A stretch of DNA of 64,000 nucleotides, from positions 6,416,001 through 6,480,000 of the forward strand of contig NZ_CP010979.1 of assembly GCF_000498395.2 (NCBI RefSeq), given 5' to 3'. A program made the position numbers and the translations under genes. This DNA comes from Pseudomonas putida S13.1.2 (GTDB lineage Bacteria > Pseudomonadota > Gammaproteobacteria > Pseudomonadales > Pseudomonadaceae). Shown here piece by piece: positions 46,021 to 54,923 of this stretch. Under the pieces are notes generated by a model. That model did no database searches, had not been told where the DNA came from, and worked only from the letters and a program-made list of their open reading frames with translations. Position 1 is the stretch's first letter. Every line of letters begins with the position of its first letter.

Positions 46021-46695
46021 ATGACAGACAAACGCGCAGTAATCTTGTTGTCCGGCGGCCTGGACTCGGCCACTGTGGTCGCCATGGCCAAGGCCGAAGG
46101 CTACAGCTGCTACACCATGAGCTTCGACTATGGCCAGCGCCACCGTGCCGAGCTGAATGCTGCTGCCCGAGTAGCCCGCGACCTGGGTGTCGTCGAGCAC
46201 AAGGTGATCGGCCTGAACCTCGACGGTATCGGTGGTTCGGCCTTGACCGATACCAGCATCGACGTGCCGGAAGCCCCGAGCGAAGGCATCCCGGTCACCT
46301 ACGTGCCAGCGCGCAATACCGTGTTCCTGTCACTGGCCCTGGGTTGGGCAGAAGTGCTTCAAGCGCGTGATATCTTCATTGGCGTCAATGCCGTGGATTA
46401 CTCCGGTTACCCTGATTGCCGCCCCGAGTTTGTCGAAGCCTTCGAGCGCATGGCCAACCTGGCGACCAAGGCGGGTGTAGAAGGGCAGGGCTTCCGTATC
46501 CAGGCGCCGCTGCAGAACATGAGCAAGGCGCAGATCGTGCAGGCTGGTATGGCCCGCGGCGTGGATTACAGCCTGACCGTTTCCTGCTACCAAGCCGACG
46601 ATGATGGCCGCGCCTGCGGCAAATGTGACAGCTGCCGCCTGCGCGCCGACGGCTTCAAGGCGGCCGGTGTAGCAGACCCGACCCGGTATGCTTGA
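46021..46695 (+). CDS. queC: 7-cyano-7-deazaguanine synthase QueC
   Basis: QueC converts the QueE product to preQ0 with ATP and ammonia. The 224-residue protein has the PP-loop ATP-binding motif LSGGLDSAT near the N-terminus and a zinc site near the C-terminus (SCYQADDDGRACGKCDSCRLR). It forms an operon with queE. Confidence 0.96.
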   Translation: MTDKRAVILLSGGLDSATVVAMAKAEGYSCYTMSFDYGQRHRAELNAAARVARDLGVVEHKVIGLNLDGIGGSALTDTSIDVPEAPSEGIPVTYVPARNTVFLSLALGWAEVLQARDIFIGVNAVDYSGYPDCRPEFVEAFERMANLATKAGVEGQGFRIQAPLQNMSKAQIVQAGMARGVDYSLTVSCYQADDDGRACGKCDSCRLRADGFKAAGVADPTRYA

Positions 46696-46713
46696 AAAAA
46701 CCTTGATGGGGTA

Positions 46714-46741
46714 TTGATTTCTCGTTAGAAATCAGTATTAT
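46714..46741 (+). promoter_or_regulatory. Promoter of tRNA-Lys
   Basis: TTGATT (46714-46719) and TATTAT (46736-46741) have a 16-base spacer, followed by a GC-rich discriminator (ACGCGCC) typical of stringently controlled stable RNA promoters. Confidence 0.75.
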
Positions 46742-46755
46742 ACGCGCCATCAATC

Positions 46756-46831
46756 GGGTCGTTAGCTCAGTTGGTAGAGCAGTTGGCTTTTAACCAATTG
46801 GTCGTAGGTTCGAATCCTACACGACCCACCA
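46756..46831 (+). tRNA. tRNA-Lys (TTT)
   Basis: A 76-base cloverleaf with encoded CCA. The acceptor GGGTCGT pairs with ACGACCC, the anticodon loop CTTTTAA carries TTT, and the T arm is GTAGGTTCGAATCCTAC. Confidence 0.98.
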
Positions 46832-46844
46832 TACGCAGTACGTC

Positions 46845-46880
46845 AAAGCCCGCTACCAGAAATGGTCGCGGGCTTTTTCG
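46845..46880 (+). terminator. Terminator of tRNA-Lys
   Basis: AAAGCCCGCTACCA ... TGGTCGCGGGCTTTTT, a strong stem with a T run beyond the tRNA end. Confidence 0.85.
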
Positions 46881-46916
46881 TTTTCGGGATCCTTGGGGCC
46901 GCTGTGCGCCCCCAGC

Positions 46917-47876
46917 TTACTCAGCCCACTCCGGGTCGCCGGTGAACACCACCGTCAGCCAGCGGTCCGGCCCTTCGCCGCCTACTGCATCACCAATCTC
47001 GTTACGCCACGTGTCCCATTCATCGATGGTCTTCGCAGCCATGGTCTTTGGCACGATGAAATACAGCTCGATCTCCCGTGAGCGCCCGACCTTGGCGACA
47101 TAGGCGCGGTACGATTGCAGCCCGTGGCGGGCGACAAAGGCCTTGGCTACTTCATCTACGTGCAGCTTGAGGTCACCGGGGGTAACCAGGAAGATTTCCG
47201 ACAGCGCCTGGCGCACCACCGACAGCGGCAGCGGAATGATCACCAGGCACACCAGCGCCAGCACCGCCGGGTCGATGTACGGCGACACCCACTCCAGCGA
47301 CGTGCCCTGCACCGCGTAACCAAAGCAGAAGGCGATCAACAGCGCGGCAGTGATACTGGCCGACATCACCCAGCCCTTGACGTCCATGCGCACGAAGTCT
47401 GACTTCAGCTTGCGGTTGGCGCGGGCTTCGACGACGGCGATGGTCACGCAGGTGATCACGGTCAGTACCGCATAAACCATGGCAATGCCGAACTCCAGGT
47501 GGCGGCCGCCTTCCAGCAGGCTGCTGACGGCGTTGATCAGCGCGTAGATGGCCACGCCGCTTAGCAGGATGCCGTTGAGTGCCAGCACCATCGGCTCCAG
47601 GTGCCAGAAGCCCATGGTGAAGCGCTCGCGCAGCTTGCGCGACATTTGCACGCTGGTGGTGTGCGAGGTAATCAGTTTGACTACGACGAGCGACAGGCCG
47701 CTCATGCTGGCGTCGACCAGCGAGTACACGCCGTCGAAGACAATGGAGAACGAGCCGGAAGCCAGGCCGAAGGCGATGCCGATGGTGGCGATGAACAGGG
47801 TCACGGCAATCGAGGTGCGTAACAGGCCCTGTTCGCTGGTGATGTCGAAGAAGGTGGATCTGGTTGCGGTTTGCAT
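46917..47876 (-). CDS. Cation diffusion facilitator (cation efflux) protein
   Basis: A 319-residue inner-membrane antiporter of the CDF family that exports divalent metals. It has about six membrane helices. The first metal-site motif, DGVYSLVDAS, has the DxxxxxxD arrangement in helix 2, and PYIDPAVLALVCLVII carries the conserved Asp of helix 5. A cytosolic C-terminal domain follows. The metal cannot be read from sequence. A REP pair follows its start region upstream, before the chemoreceptor stop. Confidence 0.9.
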   Translation of the reverse strand: MQTATRSTFFDITSEQGLLRTSIAVTLFIATIGIAFGLASGSFSIVFDGVYSLVDASMSGLSLVVVKLITSHTTSVQMSRKLRERFTMGFWHLEPMVLALNGILLSGVAIYALINAVSSLLEGGRHLEFGIAMVYAVLTVITCVTIAVVEARANRKLKSDFVRMDVKGWVMSASITAALLIAFCFGYAVQGTSLEWVSPYIDPAVLALVCLVIIPLPLSVVRQALSEIFLVTPGDLKLHVDEVAKAFVARHGLQSYRAYVAKVGRSREIELYFIVPKTMAAKTIDEWDTWRNEIGDAVGGEGPDRWLTVVFTGDPEWAE

Positions 47877-47912
47877 GACGTGTGCTCAGTAAAAACGATA
47901 ATGCTGTGGTGT

Positions 47913-48020
47913 CTGTAAGGGCTTCTTCGCGGGCACGCCCGCTCCCACAGGGTCTGCGTCGGCCTGGAAGGCGACGGCGCACCTGTGGGAGCGGGCGTGC
48001 CCGCGAAGAAGCCCTTGCAG
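47913..48020. repeat. Inverted REP pair between the chemoreceptor and CDF genes
   Basis: Arms CTGTAAGGGCTTCTTCGCGG and CCGCGAAGAAGCCCTTGCAG plus GCACGCCCGCTCCCACAGG and its complement; one mismatch in about 39 bases. It begins one base beyond the chemoreceptor stop. Confidence 0.9.
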
Positions 48021-48021
48021 G

Positions 48022-50088
48022 TTAGACGCGAAATTGCTCCATCAGCGCCTGTTGCTGGTTGGCCAGCCGGTTCAGGGCTTGGCTGATGCGCGCCGATTCG
48101 TCGGCCTGGCCAGCCAGTGATTCTGTCACATCCCGGATACCGGCCACGTTGCGGTTCACTTCCTCGGCCACCGCGCTCTGCTCTTCGGCTGCGGAGGCAA
48201 TCTGCAGGTTCATGTCGCTGATCACGGTCACCGCCTCGCCAATGCGCTGCAGTGCAGGCAGTGCCTGTTCCATGCGTGCAGCGCTGGCCTGGGCCTGGCG
48301 CTGGCCTTCGTGCATGGCGCCCACTACATCCTGGGTCCCTTGCTGCAGGCCTTCGATGACCTGGCGAATTTCCTCCACCGACACCTGTGTGCGCTGGGCC
48401 AGGCCGCGCACCTCATCGGCGACCACGGCAAAACCACGCCCGGCTTCGCCCGCGCGGGCGGCTTCGATGGCGGCATTGAGTGCCAGCAGGTTGGTCTGCT
48501 CGGCAATGGCGCGGATCACCTCCAGCACCGAACCGATCTGGCCGCTACGGCCTTCCAGTGCGCGTGCTTCGTCCATGGCAGTGTTCATGTCGGCGGCCAG
48601 GCGATCGATAACCTGGCGGGTGCTGTCGATCAGTTGCAGGCCTTCGCGGCTGGCCTGGTCGGCGGCACGTGCGGCCTGGGCCGCCTGCGAGGCATTGTGG
48701 GCGACATCCAGGGCCGTGGCGCTCATCTCGTTGGCTGCCGTGGCCACCTGCTCGATTTCGCGGTGCTGTTGCTGCATGCCGTTGCTGGTCTGGCTGGCGA
48801 TGGCGGCCGACTGGTCGGCGGTGCCGCGGGCCTCCTGCAGCGAGCCTTTGACCTGGGCGATGACGGGTTGCAGCTTGTCGAGGAAGCGGTTGAACCAGTG
48901 GGTGAGCTGGCCCAGTTCGTCCTGGCGGGCGTAGTCCAGGCGGCGGGTGAGGTCGCCTTCGCCGCTGGCGATGTCTTCCAGGCGTGCGGCCACGGCCAGG
49001 ATTGGCCGGGTAACGCCGCGTGCGGTCAACCACACCAGCAGCAAACCTGCGATGGCGGCGCCAAGGCCGATCAGCAGGCTGGTGAGGTTGGCATTCTGGT
49101 TATGGGCGTCCAGGCGCTGGTTGAGGGCCACGGCGGGTGCCTGCAGCACGCTTTCCGGCAGTTCCAGCAACACCTGCCAAGGGGCTGCGTCAGGGATCGG
49201 GGCGAAGGGGTGGGCCACGCGCAGCAGGCCATCGGCCACCGCATTGTCCATGGGCATGCCGAGCGCGCTGGCATCACGGCTGTTGCCTGCCAGCAGGCCG
49301 GCTGCGCTGGCGATGCTCACATGGCCCTGGCCATCAAACAGCTCGCGGCGGCCGTCCAGGCTCAGCTGCTGCAGGTTGGCCAGACCGATGTCCAGGCCGA
49401 CCACGCCGACCACCTTGCCCTGCTCCAGCAGTGGCAGGGCAATGCTGGTCATCAGCACCTGGCGGCCATTGACCTCGTCGAGGTACGGTTCGAGCATGCA
49501 GGCACGGGCGGTGTCCTGCGGGCAGGTCAGCCAGCGGTTCTTGGCCGCACCGTTGCTGCCGATGCTGGCATCGCCGAGCATCGCTTCCGGCATGGCTTCA
49601 AGTTCCAGGGTGCCGGGGCGAGGCTGCGACCAGTACATCGAGAAACGCCCCCGTTCATTGCTGCCCATGGCGTCCTGGCCGAGGTACTGGCTGTCCTGCT
49701 GGTCCAGCGCGTTGGGCTGGAACACCAGGTACAGGCCGATCACATCCGGGTTGCCGGCCAGGCTGGCGCGGGCCTGGCGTGTCAGCTCGGCCCGCAGGTC
49801 GCTGCCGCCTCGGGCCTTGAGCACCTGCACCAGGCGGGCAAAGCCATTGCCGTACTGGTAGGCGTCCATGAAGTAGCGCTGCACACGCAGGGCCTGGGTT
49901 TCGGCGTGGGCCTGCAGGCGCTGGCGCGCGCTGCTGTCGAGCATGGCGGTATTGGCCTGGTTGACCAGCGCAGCGCTGCGCCGCGCCTGAGTCAGTGAGG
50001 TGGCCACCAGCAGGGCGACGATGGCCAGCAGGCACAGGCCGGCCAGCAGAGTGATCTTCCACTGGATGGTGAGGCGACGCAGCGGCAT
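48022..50088 (-). CDS. Methyl-accepting chemotaxis protein, McpU-like
   Basis: A 688-residue chemoreceptor with a membrane segment at about 12-34, a ~300-residue periplasmic dCache-type sensor (ends near VVGVVGLDIGLANLQQLS and the following module), a second membrane segment at about 335-357, HAMP and a long cytoplasmic signalling domain whose tip is EQTNLLALNAAIEAARAGEAGRGFAVVADEVR. There is no C-terminal CheR-binding pentapeptide. From gene order I take it as the counterpart of P. putida McpU (PP_1228), known to sense putrescine and other polyamines. The upstream PuuP-like gene supports that; the ligand is inferred. Confidence 0.9.
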   Translation of the reverse strand: MPLRRLTIQWKITLLAGLCLLAIVALLVATSLTQARRSAALVNQANTAMLDSSARQRLQAHAETQALRVQRYFMDAYQYGNGFARLVQVLKARGGSDLRAELTRQARASLAGNPDVIGLYLVFQPNALDQQDSQYLGQDAMGSNERGRFSMYWSQPRPGTLELEAMPEAMLGDASIGSNGAAKNRWLTCPQDTARACMLEPYLDEVNGRQVLMTSIALPLLEQGKVVGVVGLDIGLANLQQLSLDGRRELFDGQGHVSIASAAGLLAGNSRDASALGMPMDNAVADGLLRVAHPFAPIPDAAPWQVLLELPESVLQAPAVALNQRLDAHNQNANLTSLLIGLGAAIAGLLLVWLTARGVTRPILAVAARLEDIASGEGDLTRRLDYARQDELGQLTHWFNRFLDKLQPVIAQVKGSLQEARGTADQSAAIASQTSNGMQQQHREIEQVATAANEMSATALDVAHNASQAAQAARAADQASREGLQLIDSTRQVIDRLAADMNTAMDEARALEGRSGQIGSVLEVIRAIAEQTNLLALNAAIEAARAGEAGRGFAVVADEVRGLAQRTQVSVEEIRQVIEGLQQGTQDVVGAMHEGQRQAQASAARMEQALPALQRIGEAVTVISDMNLQIASAAEEQSAVAEEVNRNVAGIRDVTESLAGQADESARISQALNRLANQQQALMEQFRV

Positions 50089-50154
50089 GAGGACTTTCCT
50101 TTTCGATCAAGTACAACGCCCGCGGTCAGGCGCGGGCGTTGTTGGCAGCATGGG

Positions 50155-51507
50155 TCATTCGGAGACGTAGTTGGGGGGTGCCGAGCGGAAGGCTTTGGTC
50201 AGCCAACCCAGGTAGATCAACCCGACCGCGGCCCAGATGCCGCCGAACATCAGCGAATGCGCGTTCAGGTCCAGCCACAGCGAGACGATGATGCAGAAGC
50301 CTATGGTTGGCAGCACCAGGTACTTCAGCTGGTTGGCCAGGCCCCGGCGGTTGCCTTCGCGCAGGTAGCAGTGGTTGATGACTGACAGGTTGACGAAGCT
50401 GAACGCCACCAGCGCACCGAAGTTGATGATTGAAGTGGCAGTGACCAGATCGAAGAAGATCGCCGACAGCGCAACCAGCCCCACCACGGCAATGTTCAGC
50501 ACCGGCGTCTTGTAGCGCGAGTGCAGGCGGGCAAAGAGGCTGGCCGGGATCACGTTGTCGCGGCCCATCACGTACAGCAGGCGCGACACGCTGGTTTGCG
50601 AGGCCAGGCCCGAAGCGATGGTGTTGATCACGGTGCAGGCGATGAAAATCGACTGGAACAGCTTGCCGCCGACGTACAGGGCGATTTCCGGTAGGGCCGC
50701 TTCCTGGTCGTGGAAGCGCGCCATGGTCGGGAAGTAGGCCTGGATGAAATACGACACGGTGATGAACACCACGCCACCGATCAGTGCGGTGAGGAAGATC
50801 GCCCGCGGGATGGTCTTGGCCGGGTCGCGGGTTTCTTCGGACAGGCAGGTGACCGCGTCGAAGCCCAGGAACGAGAAGCACAGGATGGTCGCGCCGGCGG
50901 CCAGCGCGCTGAGGTGGGTCTGGTTGTCGGCGAACGGCAGCAGGCTCCAGGTGGTACCCAGCCCTTCACCCTGGCCCAGGCCGCGCACGCACAGGTAGAT
51001 GAACACGGCGATGATCGCCACCTGCACGCCCACGAACAGCAGGTTGAAGTGCGCCACCAGGTTTACGCTGCGCATGTTGATCAGGCTGATCAGGCTGACG
51101 AAGCCGACTACCCATAGCCACTCCGGTACTTCGGGGAACATGGCCGAGAGGTACAGCTTGGCCAGCAGCGCGTTGACCATTGGCAGCAGCAGGTAATCCA
51201 GCAGCGACGACCAGCCGACCAGGAAGCCCACATGCGGGTTGATTGCGCGTTGGGTGTAGGTGTATGCCGAGCCCGACTGCGGGAAGCGCTTTACCAGGGT
51301 GCCGTAGCTCACGGCGGTGAACAGGATGCCCGCCAGCGCCAGGATGTAGGCGCTGGGCACATGGCCGGCGGTGATCCCGCTGACGATGCCGAAGGTATCG
51401 AACACAGTCATCGGGGTCAGGTAGGCCAGGCCGATGATGATCACGTGCCAGAGGCGCAGGGTTTTGCGGAGTTGGCCGTTGCCGGAAGCGCTGTGATCAG
51501 GCTGCAT
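50155..51507 (-). CDS. puuP: APC-family permease, PuuP-like putrescine importer
   Basis: A 450-residue inner-membrane carrier with about 12 helices. Long stretches match, from memory, E. coli PuuP: GLAYLTPMTVFDTFGIVSGI, INPHVGFLVGWSSLLDYLLL, CFSFLGFDAVTCLSEETRDP and AALPEIALYVGGKLFQSIF. PuuP imports putrescine for use as carbon and nitrogen source. I chose the ATG at 51507 (MQPDHSASG). The McpU-like receptor starts 66 bases downstream, so the two may be cotranscribed. A promoter is proposed at 51646-51674. Confidence 0.88.
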   Translation of the reverse strand: MQPDHSASGNGQLRKTLRLWHVIIIGLAYLTPMTVFDTFGIVSGITAGHVPSAYILALAGILFTAVSYGTLVKRFPQSGSAYTYTQRAINPHVGFLVGWSSLLDYLLLPMVNALLAKLYLSAMFPEVPEWLWVVGFVSLISLINMRSVNLVAHFNLLFVGVQVAIIAVFIYLCVRGLGQGEGLGTTWSLLPFADNQTHLSALAAGATILCFSFLGFDAVTCLSEETRDPAKTIPRAIFLTALIGGVVFITVSYFIQAYFPTMARFHDQEAALPEIALYVGGKLFQSIFIACTVINTIASGLASQTSVSRLLYVMGRDNVIPASLFARLHSRYKTPVLNIAVVGLVALSAIFFDLVTATSIINFGALVAFSFVNLSVINHCYLREGNRRGLANQLKYLVLPTIGFCIIVSLWLDLNAHSLMFGGIWAAVGLIYLGWLTKAFRSAPPNYVSE

Positions 51508-51645
51508 GCTGGCATGGCTCCTGGGCGTAAACGGCGGGCACGGTGTATTGCGCATGCGGCAAGGGCGAGCGGGTGGGCTCCATGTTGTTCACCTTTTTTG
51601 TAGGAGCGGCGGAAGGCGCGGGGGGAAACGCGCTAAGTGGTGAAA

Positions 51646-51674
51646 ATAAAAAACGATGGGTAGGTTAGTGTCAA
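51646..51674 (-). promoter_or_regulatory. Promoter of the puuP-chemoreceptor pair
   Basis: On the minus strand a perfect -35 TTGACA (51669-51674) is 17 bases from TTTTAT (51646-51651). It lies in a 437-base intergenic region (51508-51944) with an unusually AT-rich centre (about 51,640-51,790) that separates puuP from the divergent DUF945 gene. No other gene is seen there. Confidence 0.6.
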
Positions 51675-51944
51675 GTTAAACATGACAAGATGTTACTGAA
51701 TTGAAATATTTATCGATTTATAAGGGCGTTTGTTCGGTATTTGCGCGGTTTTTTGCGGTTTTGATCAATTTGAATGTTCGTAAAAATTAACGAATGGTGC
51801 TATCCCCAGGCGGCTGTCAGATGCTTCCGAAAATTGGGTTTTCTCGATTCGGACCGGCCCTCGTCTTCTGTCGCAGTGGTACTCTTCGCTTCCTGCGTGG
51901 CCTTTGGTCGCCCAAGAAGCCCTTACGGACAATCGGTTCTATTC

Positions 51945-53453
51945 ATGAAGAAATCAGTTGGCATCTTTTCCGGCCTGGCGATCGCCATTGCCGTCGCATC
52001 CACCGCTGGCGCCTGGTACACCGGCAAGCAGCTGCCTGCCGAACTGGATAACGCCGTTGCCCGTAGCAACGCCGAACTCAAAAAGGCCCTGGTGACCACC
52101 GGCGGTAGCATGAGCATCGAGCGGGTCTCGCTGGAGCAGCATTTCTTCAGCAGTACCGCCCAGTACCGGCTCAAGGCCCGCGATATCAACGTGGGTGATG
52201 GCGAGGTAGTGAGTTTCGACGTGGGCGTAACCGACCAGATCGAGCACGGCCCGTTTCCCTGGTCACGGGTCAAGGCGTTGAAGCTGATGCCAGTGATGGC
52301 GGTCAGCAACAGCACTTTGCAAAAGGACGATGCCACCGCAGCGTGGTTCGCCGCCGCAGGCGATCAGGCCCCTGTCAGCGCACAGACCAGCCTGGGTTAC
52401 GGCGGCAGTGTGGTCAGCCAGGTCCAGCTGGCGCCGGTCAAGCTCGACGAGGCTGACGGCAACAGCCTCGACTTCTCGGGCATGCAGCTGGAAGTCAGTG
52501 GCGACAAGGAAGGCAAGGCTTCGAAGTTCCACGGCCAGGCCGACCGTTTCGTGATGAAACTTGTGCGCGAGGACCAGCCGCCTGCCACGTTCGAACTCAA
52601 AGGCCTGACGGTGGGCGGCAACCTTCAGGCCACCGCGCACGACGCCATCTATGTGGGCAATGTCGATCTGGCGCTGGCCGAAACCAAGGTCACCCTGGGG
52701 CCGAAGCAGCAAGTGCTGCTGATCAACGGCCTGGAGCAGAATGTCCTGCAAACCCTGGACGGCCCGGATGCCGTGGGCGGTCGCGTGGAGTACAAGGTCG
52801 GCGACATTACCTGGGATGGCCGTGCGGTGGGCAAGGCGCACATGCTGGTGAGTGTCAATTCGGTCAACGCACCGGCATTGCAGGCGTTGTCGAAGTGGTA
52901 CCAGGCGCACCTGCCGGAGTTCGAGGCGGCCGCTGCAGCCGGTCAGCCTGTGCCGCAGATCCAGATGGACGACGCAGAGAAGGCCCGGTTCCAGGGTGAC
53001 CTCCGGCAACTGCTGGCCGCCAAGCCCAAGGTGGCGATAGAAAACCTGTCGTTCAAGACCGCCAATGGCGAGAGCCGTTTCAACCTGTCGATGGACTTCG
53101 CCGCCCCGACCAGTTTCGACCTGCCGCCGGACCAGTTGAGCAAGCAGCTGATCACCGAGGTGAAGAGCAAGCTGTCGCTGTCCAAGCCGATGATAGGTGA
53201 CCTGGCGACCTTGCAGGCGCTGCTGGATGGCCAGACCGATGCCCAGGCGATTGCCATGCAATCGAGCCAGGCGGGGGAGATGGTCGGCATGATGGCGCTA
53301 CAGAGTGGCTTGGCCACTGTCGAAGGCAATGATGTGGTGAGCAGCCTGCACTACGTCGATGGCATGGTTGATTTCAACGGCAAGAAGATGACCGTGGAAG
53401 AGTTCGCCATGCTCATTGCAGCGCACCTGGCTGCACTGTCGCCGCAGGGTTGA
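51945..53453 (+). CDS. DUF945 (YdgA-like) protein
   Basis: A 502-residue protein with an N-terminal signal or membrane anchor (MKKSVGIFSGLAIAIAVASTAGAWYTGKQL) and a long periplasmic region of the DUF945 family. The function is not known. I chose the ATG at 51945, where the signal sequence begins; in-frame upstream sequence lies in AT-rich non-coding DNA. Confidence 0.87.
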   Translation: MKKSVGIFSGLAIAIAVASTAGAWYTGKQLPAELDNAVARSNAELKKALVTTGGSMSIERVSLEQHFFSSTAQYRLKARDINVGDGEVVSFDVGVTDQIEHGPFPWSRVKALKLMPVMAVSNSTLQKDDATAAWFAAAGDQAPVSAQTSLGYGGSVVSQVQLAPVKLDEADGNSLDFSGMQLEVSGDKEGKASKFHGQADRFVMKLVREDQPPATFELKGLTVGGNLQATAHDAIYVGNVDLALAETKVTLGPKQQVLLINGLEQNVLQTLDGPDAVGGRVEYKVGDITWDGRAVGKAHMLVSVNSVNAPALQALSKWYQAHLPEFEAAAAAGQPVPQIQMDDAEKARFQGDLRQLLAAKPKVAIENLSFKTANGESRFNLSMDFAAPTSFDLPPDQLSKQLITEVKSKLSLSKPMIGDLATLQALLDGQTDAQAIAMQSSQAGEMVGMMALQSGLATVEGNDVVSSLHYVDGMVDFNGKKMTVEEFAMLIAAHLAALSPQG

Positions 53454-53462
53454 TTGATTGAA

Positions 53463-53572
53463 CCTGTACCGGCCTTTTCGCGGGCACGCCCGCTCCCACA
53501 GGTTACTCATTGCCCCTGAGGGCGGCGCAGTACCTGTGGGAGCGGGCATGCCCGCGAAAAGGCCAGCACAGG
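53463..53572. repeat. Inverted REP pair between the DUF945 gene and nadA
   Basis: CCTGTACCGGCCTTTTCGCGGG ... and CCCGCGAAAAGGCCAGCACAGG with inner CACGCCCGCTCCCACAGG complement; a few mismatches. It begins 9 bases after the DUF945 stop. The rest of the 297-base gap to nadA shows no gene. Confidence 0.9.
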
Positions 53573-53750
53573 CAACACAAAAACCACTTTAGTAATCGCT
53601 GGATTGTCTGTAGCCTTCGGCCTCCGATAATAATCCGCGCCCGCAGAGGGCCGTGGCGGCCTGCGTACCGTCCGGCACCCTTAGCCGATCTGCCAGGGCC
53701 GGGTGATACACTCGATTTGACGCGCACGCGCGCCTGCAGGTCCAGCGATC

Positions 53751-54809
53751 ATGACCCAGATTTCCGAACGCCTGTTGGTTCAGGCTCACCTCGACGCCAA
53801 GCAGCCCAACCCGCTGACAGCCGAGCAGGAGGCCGAATACCGTGCGGCCATCGCTGCCGAGCTCAAGGCTCAGAATGCCGTGCTGGTTGCCCACTATTAC
53901 TGCGACCCGGTCATCCAGGCCCTGGCGGAAGAAACCGGCGGCTGCGTGTCCGACTCGCTGGAAATGGCCCGTTTCGGCAAGAATCACCCGGCCGAAACGG
54001 TGATCGTGGCCGGTGTGCGCTTCATGGGCGAGACCGCGAAAATTCTCACCCCGGAAAAGCGCGTGCTGATGCCCACCCTGGAGGCCACCTGCTCGCTCGA
54101 CCTGGGCTGCCCGGTGGAAGAATTCTCAGCCTTCTGCGACCAGCACCCTGAACGCACCGTGGTGGTTTACGCCAACACTTCCGCAGCCGTGAAAGCCCGT
54201 GCCGACTGGGTGGTGACTTCAAGCTGCGCACTGGAAATCGTCGAAAGCCTGATGGACAACGGCGAAACCATCATCTGGGGCCCGGACCAGCACCTGGGCC
54301 GTTACATCCAGAAGCAAACCGGTGCCGACATGCTGCTGTGGGACGGTGCCTGCATCGTTCACGAAGAGTTCAAGTCGCGCCAGTTGGCCGACATGAAGGC
54401 GTTGTACCCGGACGCAGCCATTTTGGTACACCCCGAGTCGCCGGAAGCGGTGATCGAGCTGGCCGACGCGGTGGGGTCTACCAGCCAGCTGATCAAGGCG
54501 GCGCAGACCCTGCCGAACAAGACCTTCATCGTCGCCACCGACCGCGGCATCTTCTACAAGATGCAGCAGTTGTGCCCGGACAAAGAGTTTGTCGAAGCCC
54601 CTACCGCCGGCAACGGCGCAGCATGCCGCAGCTGTGCACATTGCCCGTGGATGGCGATGAACACCCTGGAGCGAGTGCTGGATTGCCTGCGTAATGGCAG
54701 CAACGAGATTTTTGTCGACCCGGCGCTGGTGCCCAAGGCGATCAAACCGCTGAACCGCATGCTGGACTTTACCCAGGCGGCGCGCCTGAAGCTTTCCGGT
54801 AACGCCTGA
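53751..54809 (+). CDS. nadA: Quinolinate synthase NadA
   Basis: NadA condenses iminoaspartate with dihydroxyacetone phosphate to give quinolinate for NAD synthesis, using a 4Fe-4S cluster. The 352-residue protein shows VAHYYCDPVIQALAEETGGCVSDSLEMA, GVRFMGETAKIL and the C-terminal CRSCAHCPWMAMNTLE with cluster cysteines. It appears monocistronic, with a REP pair after it. Confidence 0.96.
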   Translation: MTQISERLLVQAHLDAKQPNPLTAEQEAEYRAAIAAELKAQNAVLVAHYYCDPVIQALAEETGGCVSDSLEMARFGKNHPAETVIVAGVRFMGETAKILTPEKRVLMPTLEATCSLDLGCPVEEFSAFCDQHPERTVVVYANTSAAVKARADWVVTSSCALEIVESLMDNGETIIWGPDQHLGRYIQKQTGADMLLWDGACIVHEEFKSRQLADMKALYPDAAILVHPESPEAVIELADAVGSTSQLIKAAQTLPNKTFIVATDRGIFYKMQQLCPDKEFVEAPTAGNGAACRSCAHCPWMAMNTLERVLDCLRNGSNEIFVDPALVPKAIKPLNRMLDFTQAARLKLSGNA

Positions 54810-54822
54810 GATCGCTCGGTCT

Positions 54823-54911
54823 TTGTGGGAGCGGGCTTGCCCCGCGAACACCGGCGAAGCCGGTGCCAGGCACCGCGTGCCCCCCTTCGCGGGACAAGCC
54901 CGCTCCCACAA
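54823..54911. repeat. Inverted REP pair between nadA and the BepA-like gene
   Basis: TTGTGGGAGCGGGCTTGCCC and GGGACAAGCCCGCTCCCACAA pair around an inner CACCGGC-gaa-GCCGGTG stem. It lies between convergent stops, ending 12 bases from the protease stop. Confidence 0.88.
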
Positions 54912-54923
54912 TATTCAACGCCC

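Noticed and set aside
51595..51625. Single REP-like fragment (TGTAGGAGCGGC)
   Set aside because: Only about 12 bases match and there is no inverted partner, so it may be a decayed remnant or chance.
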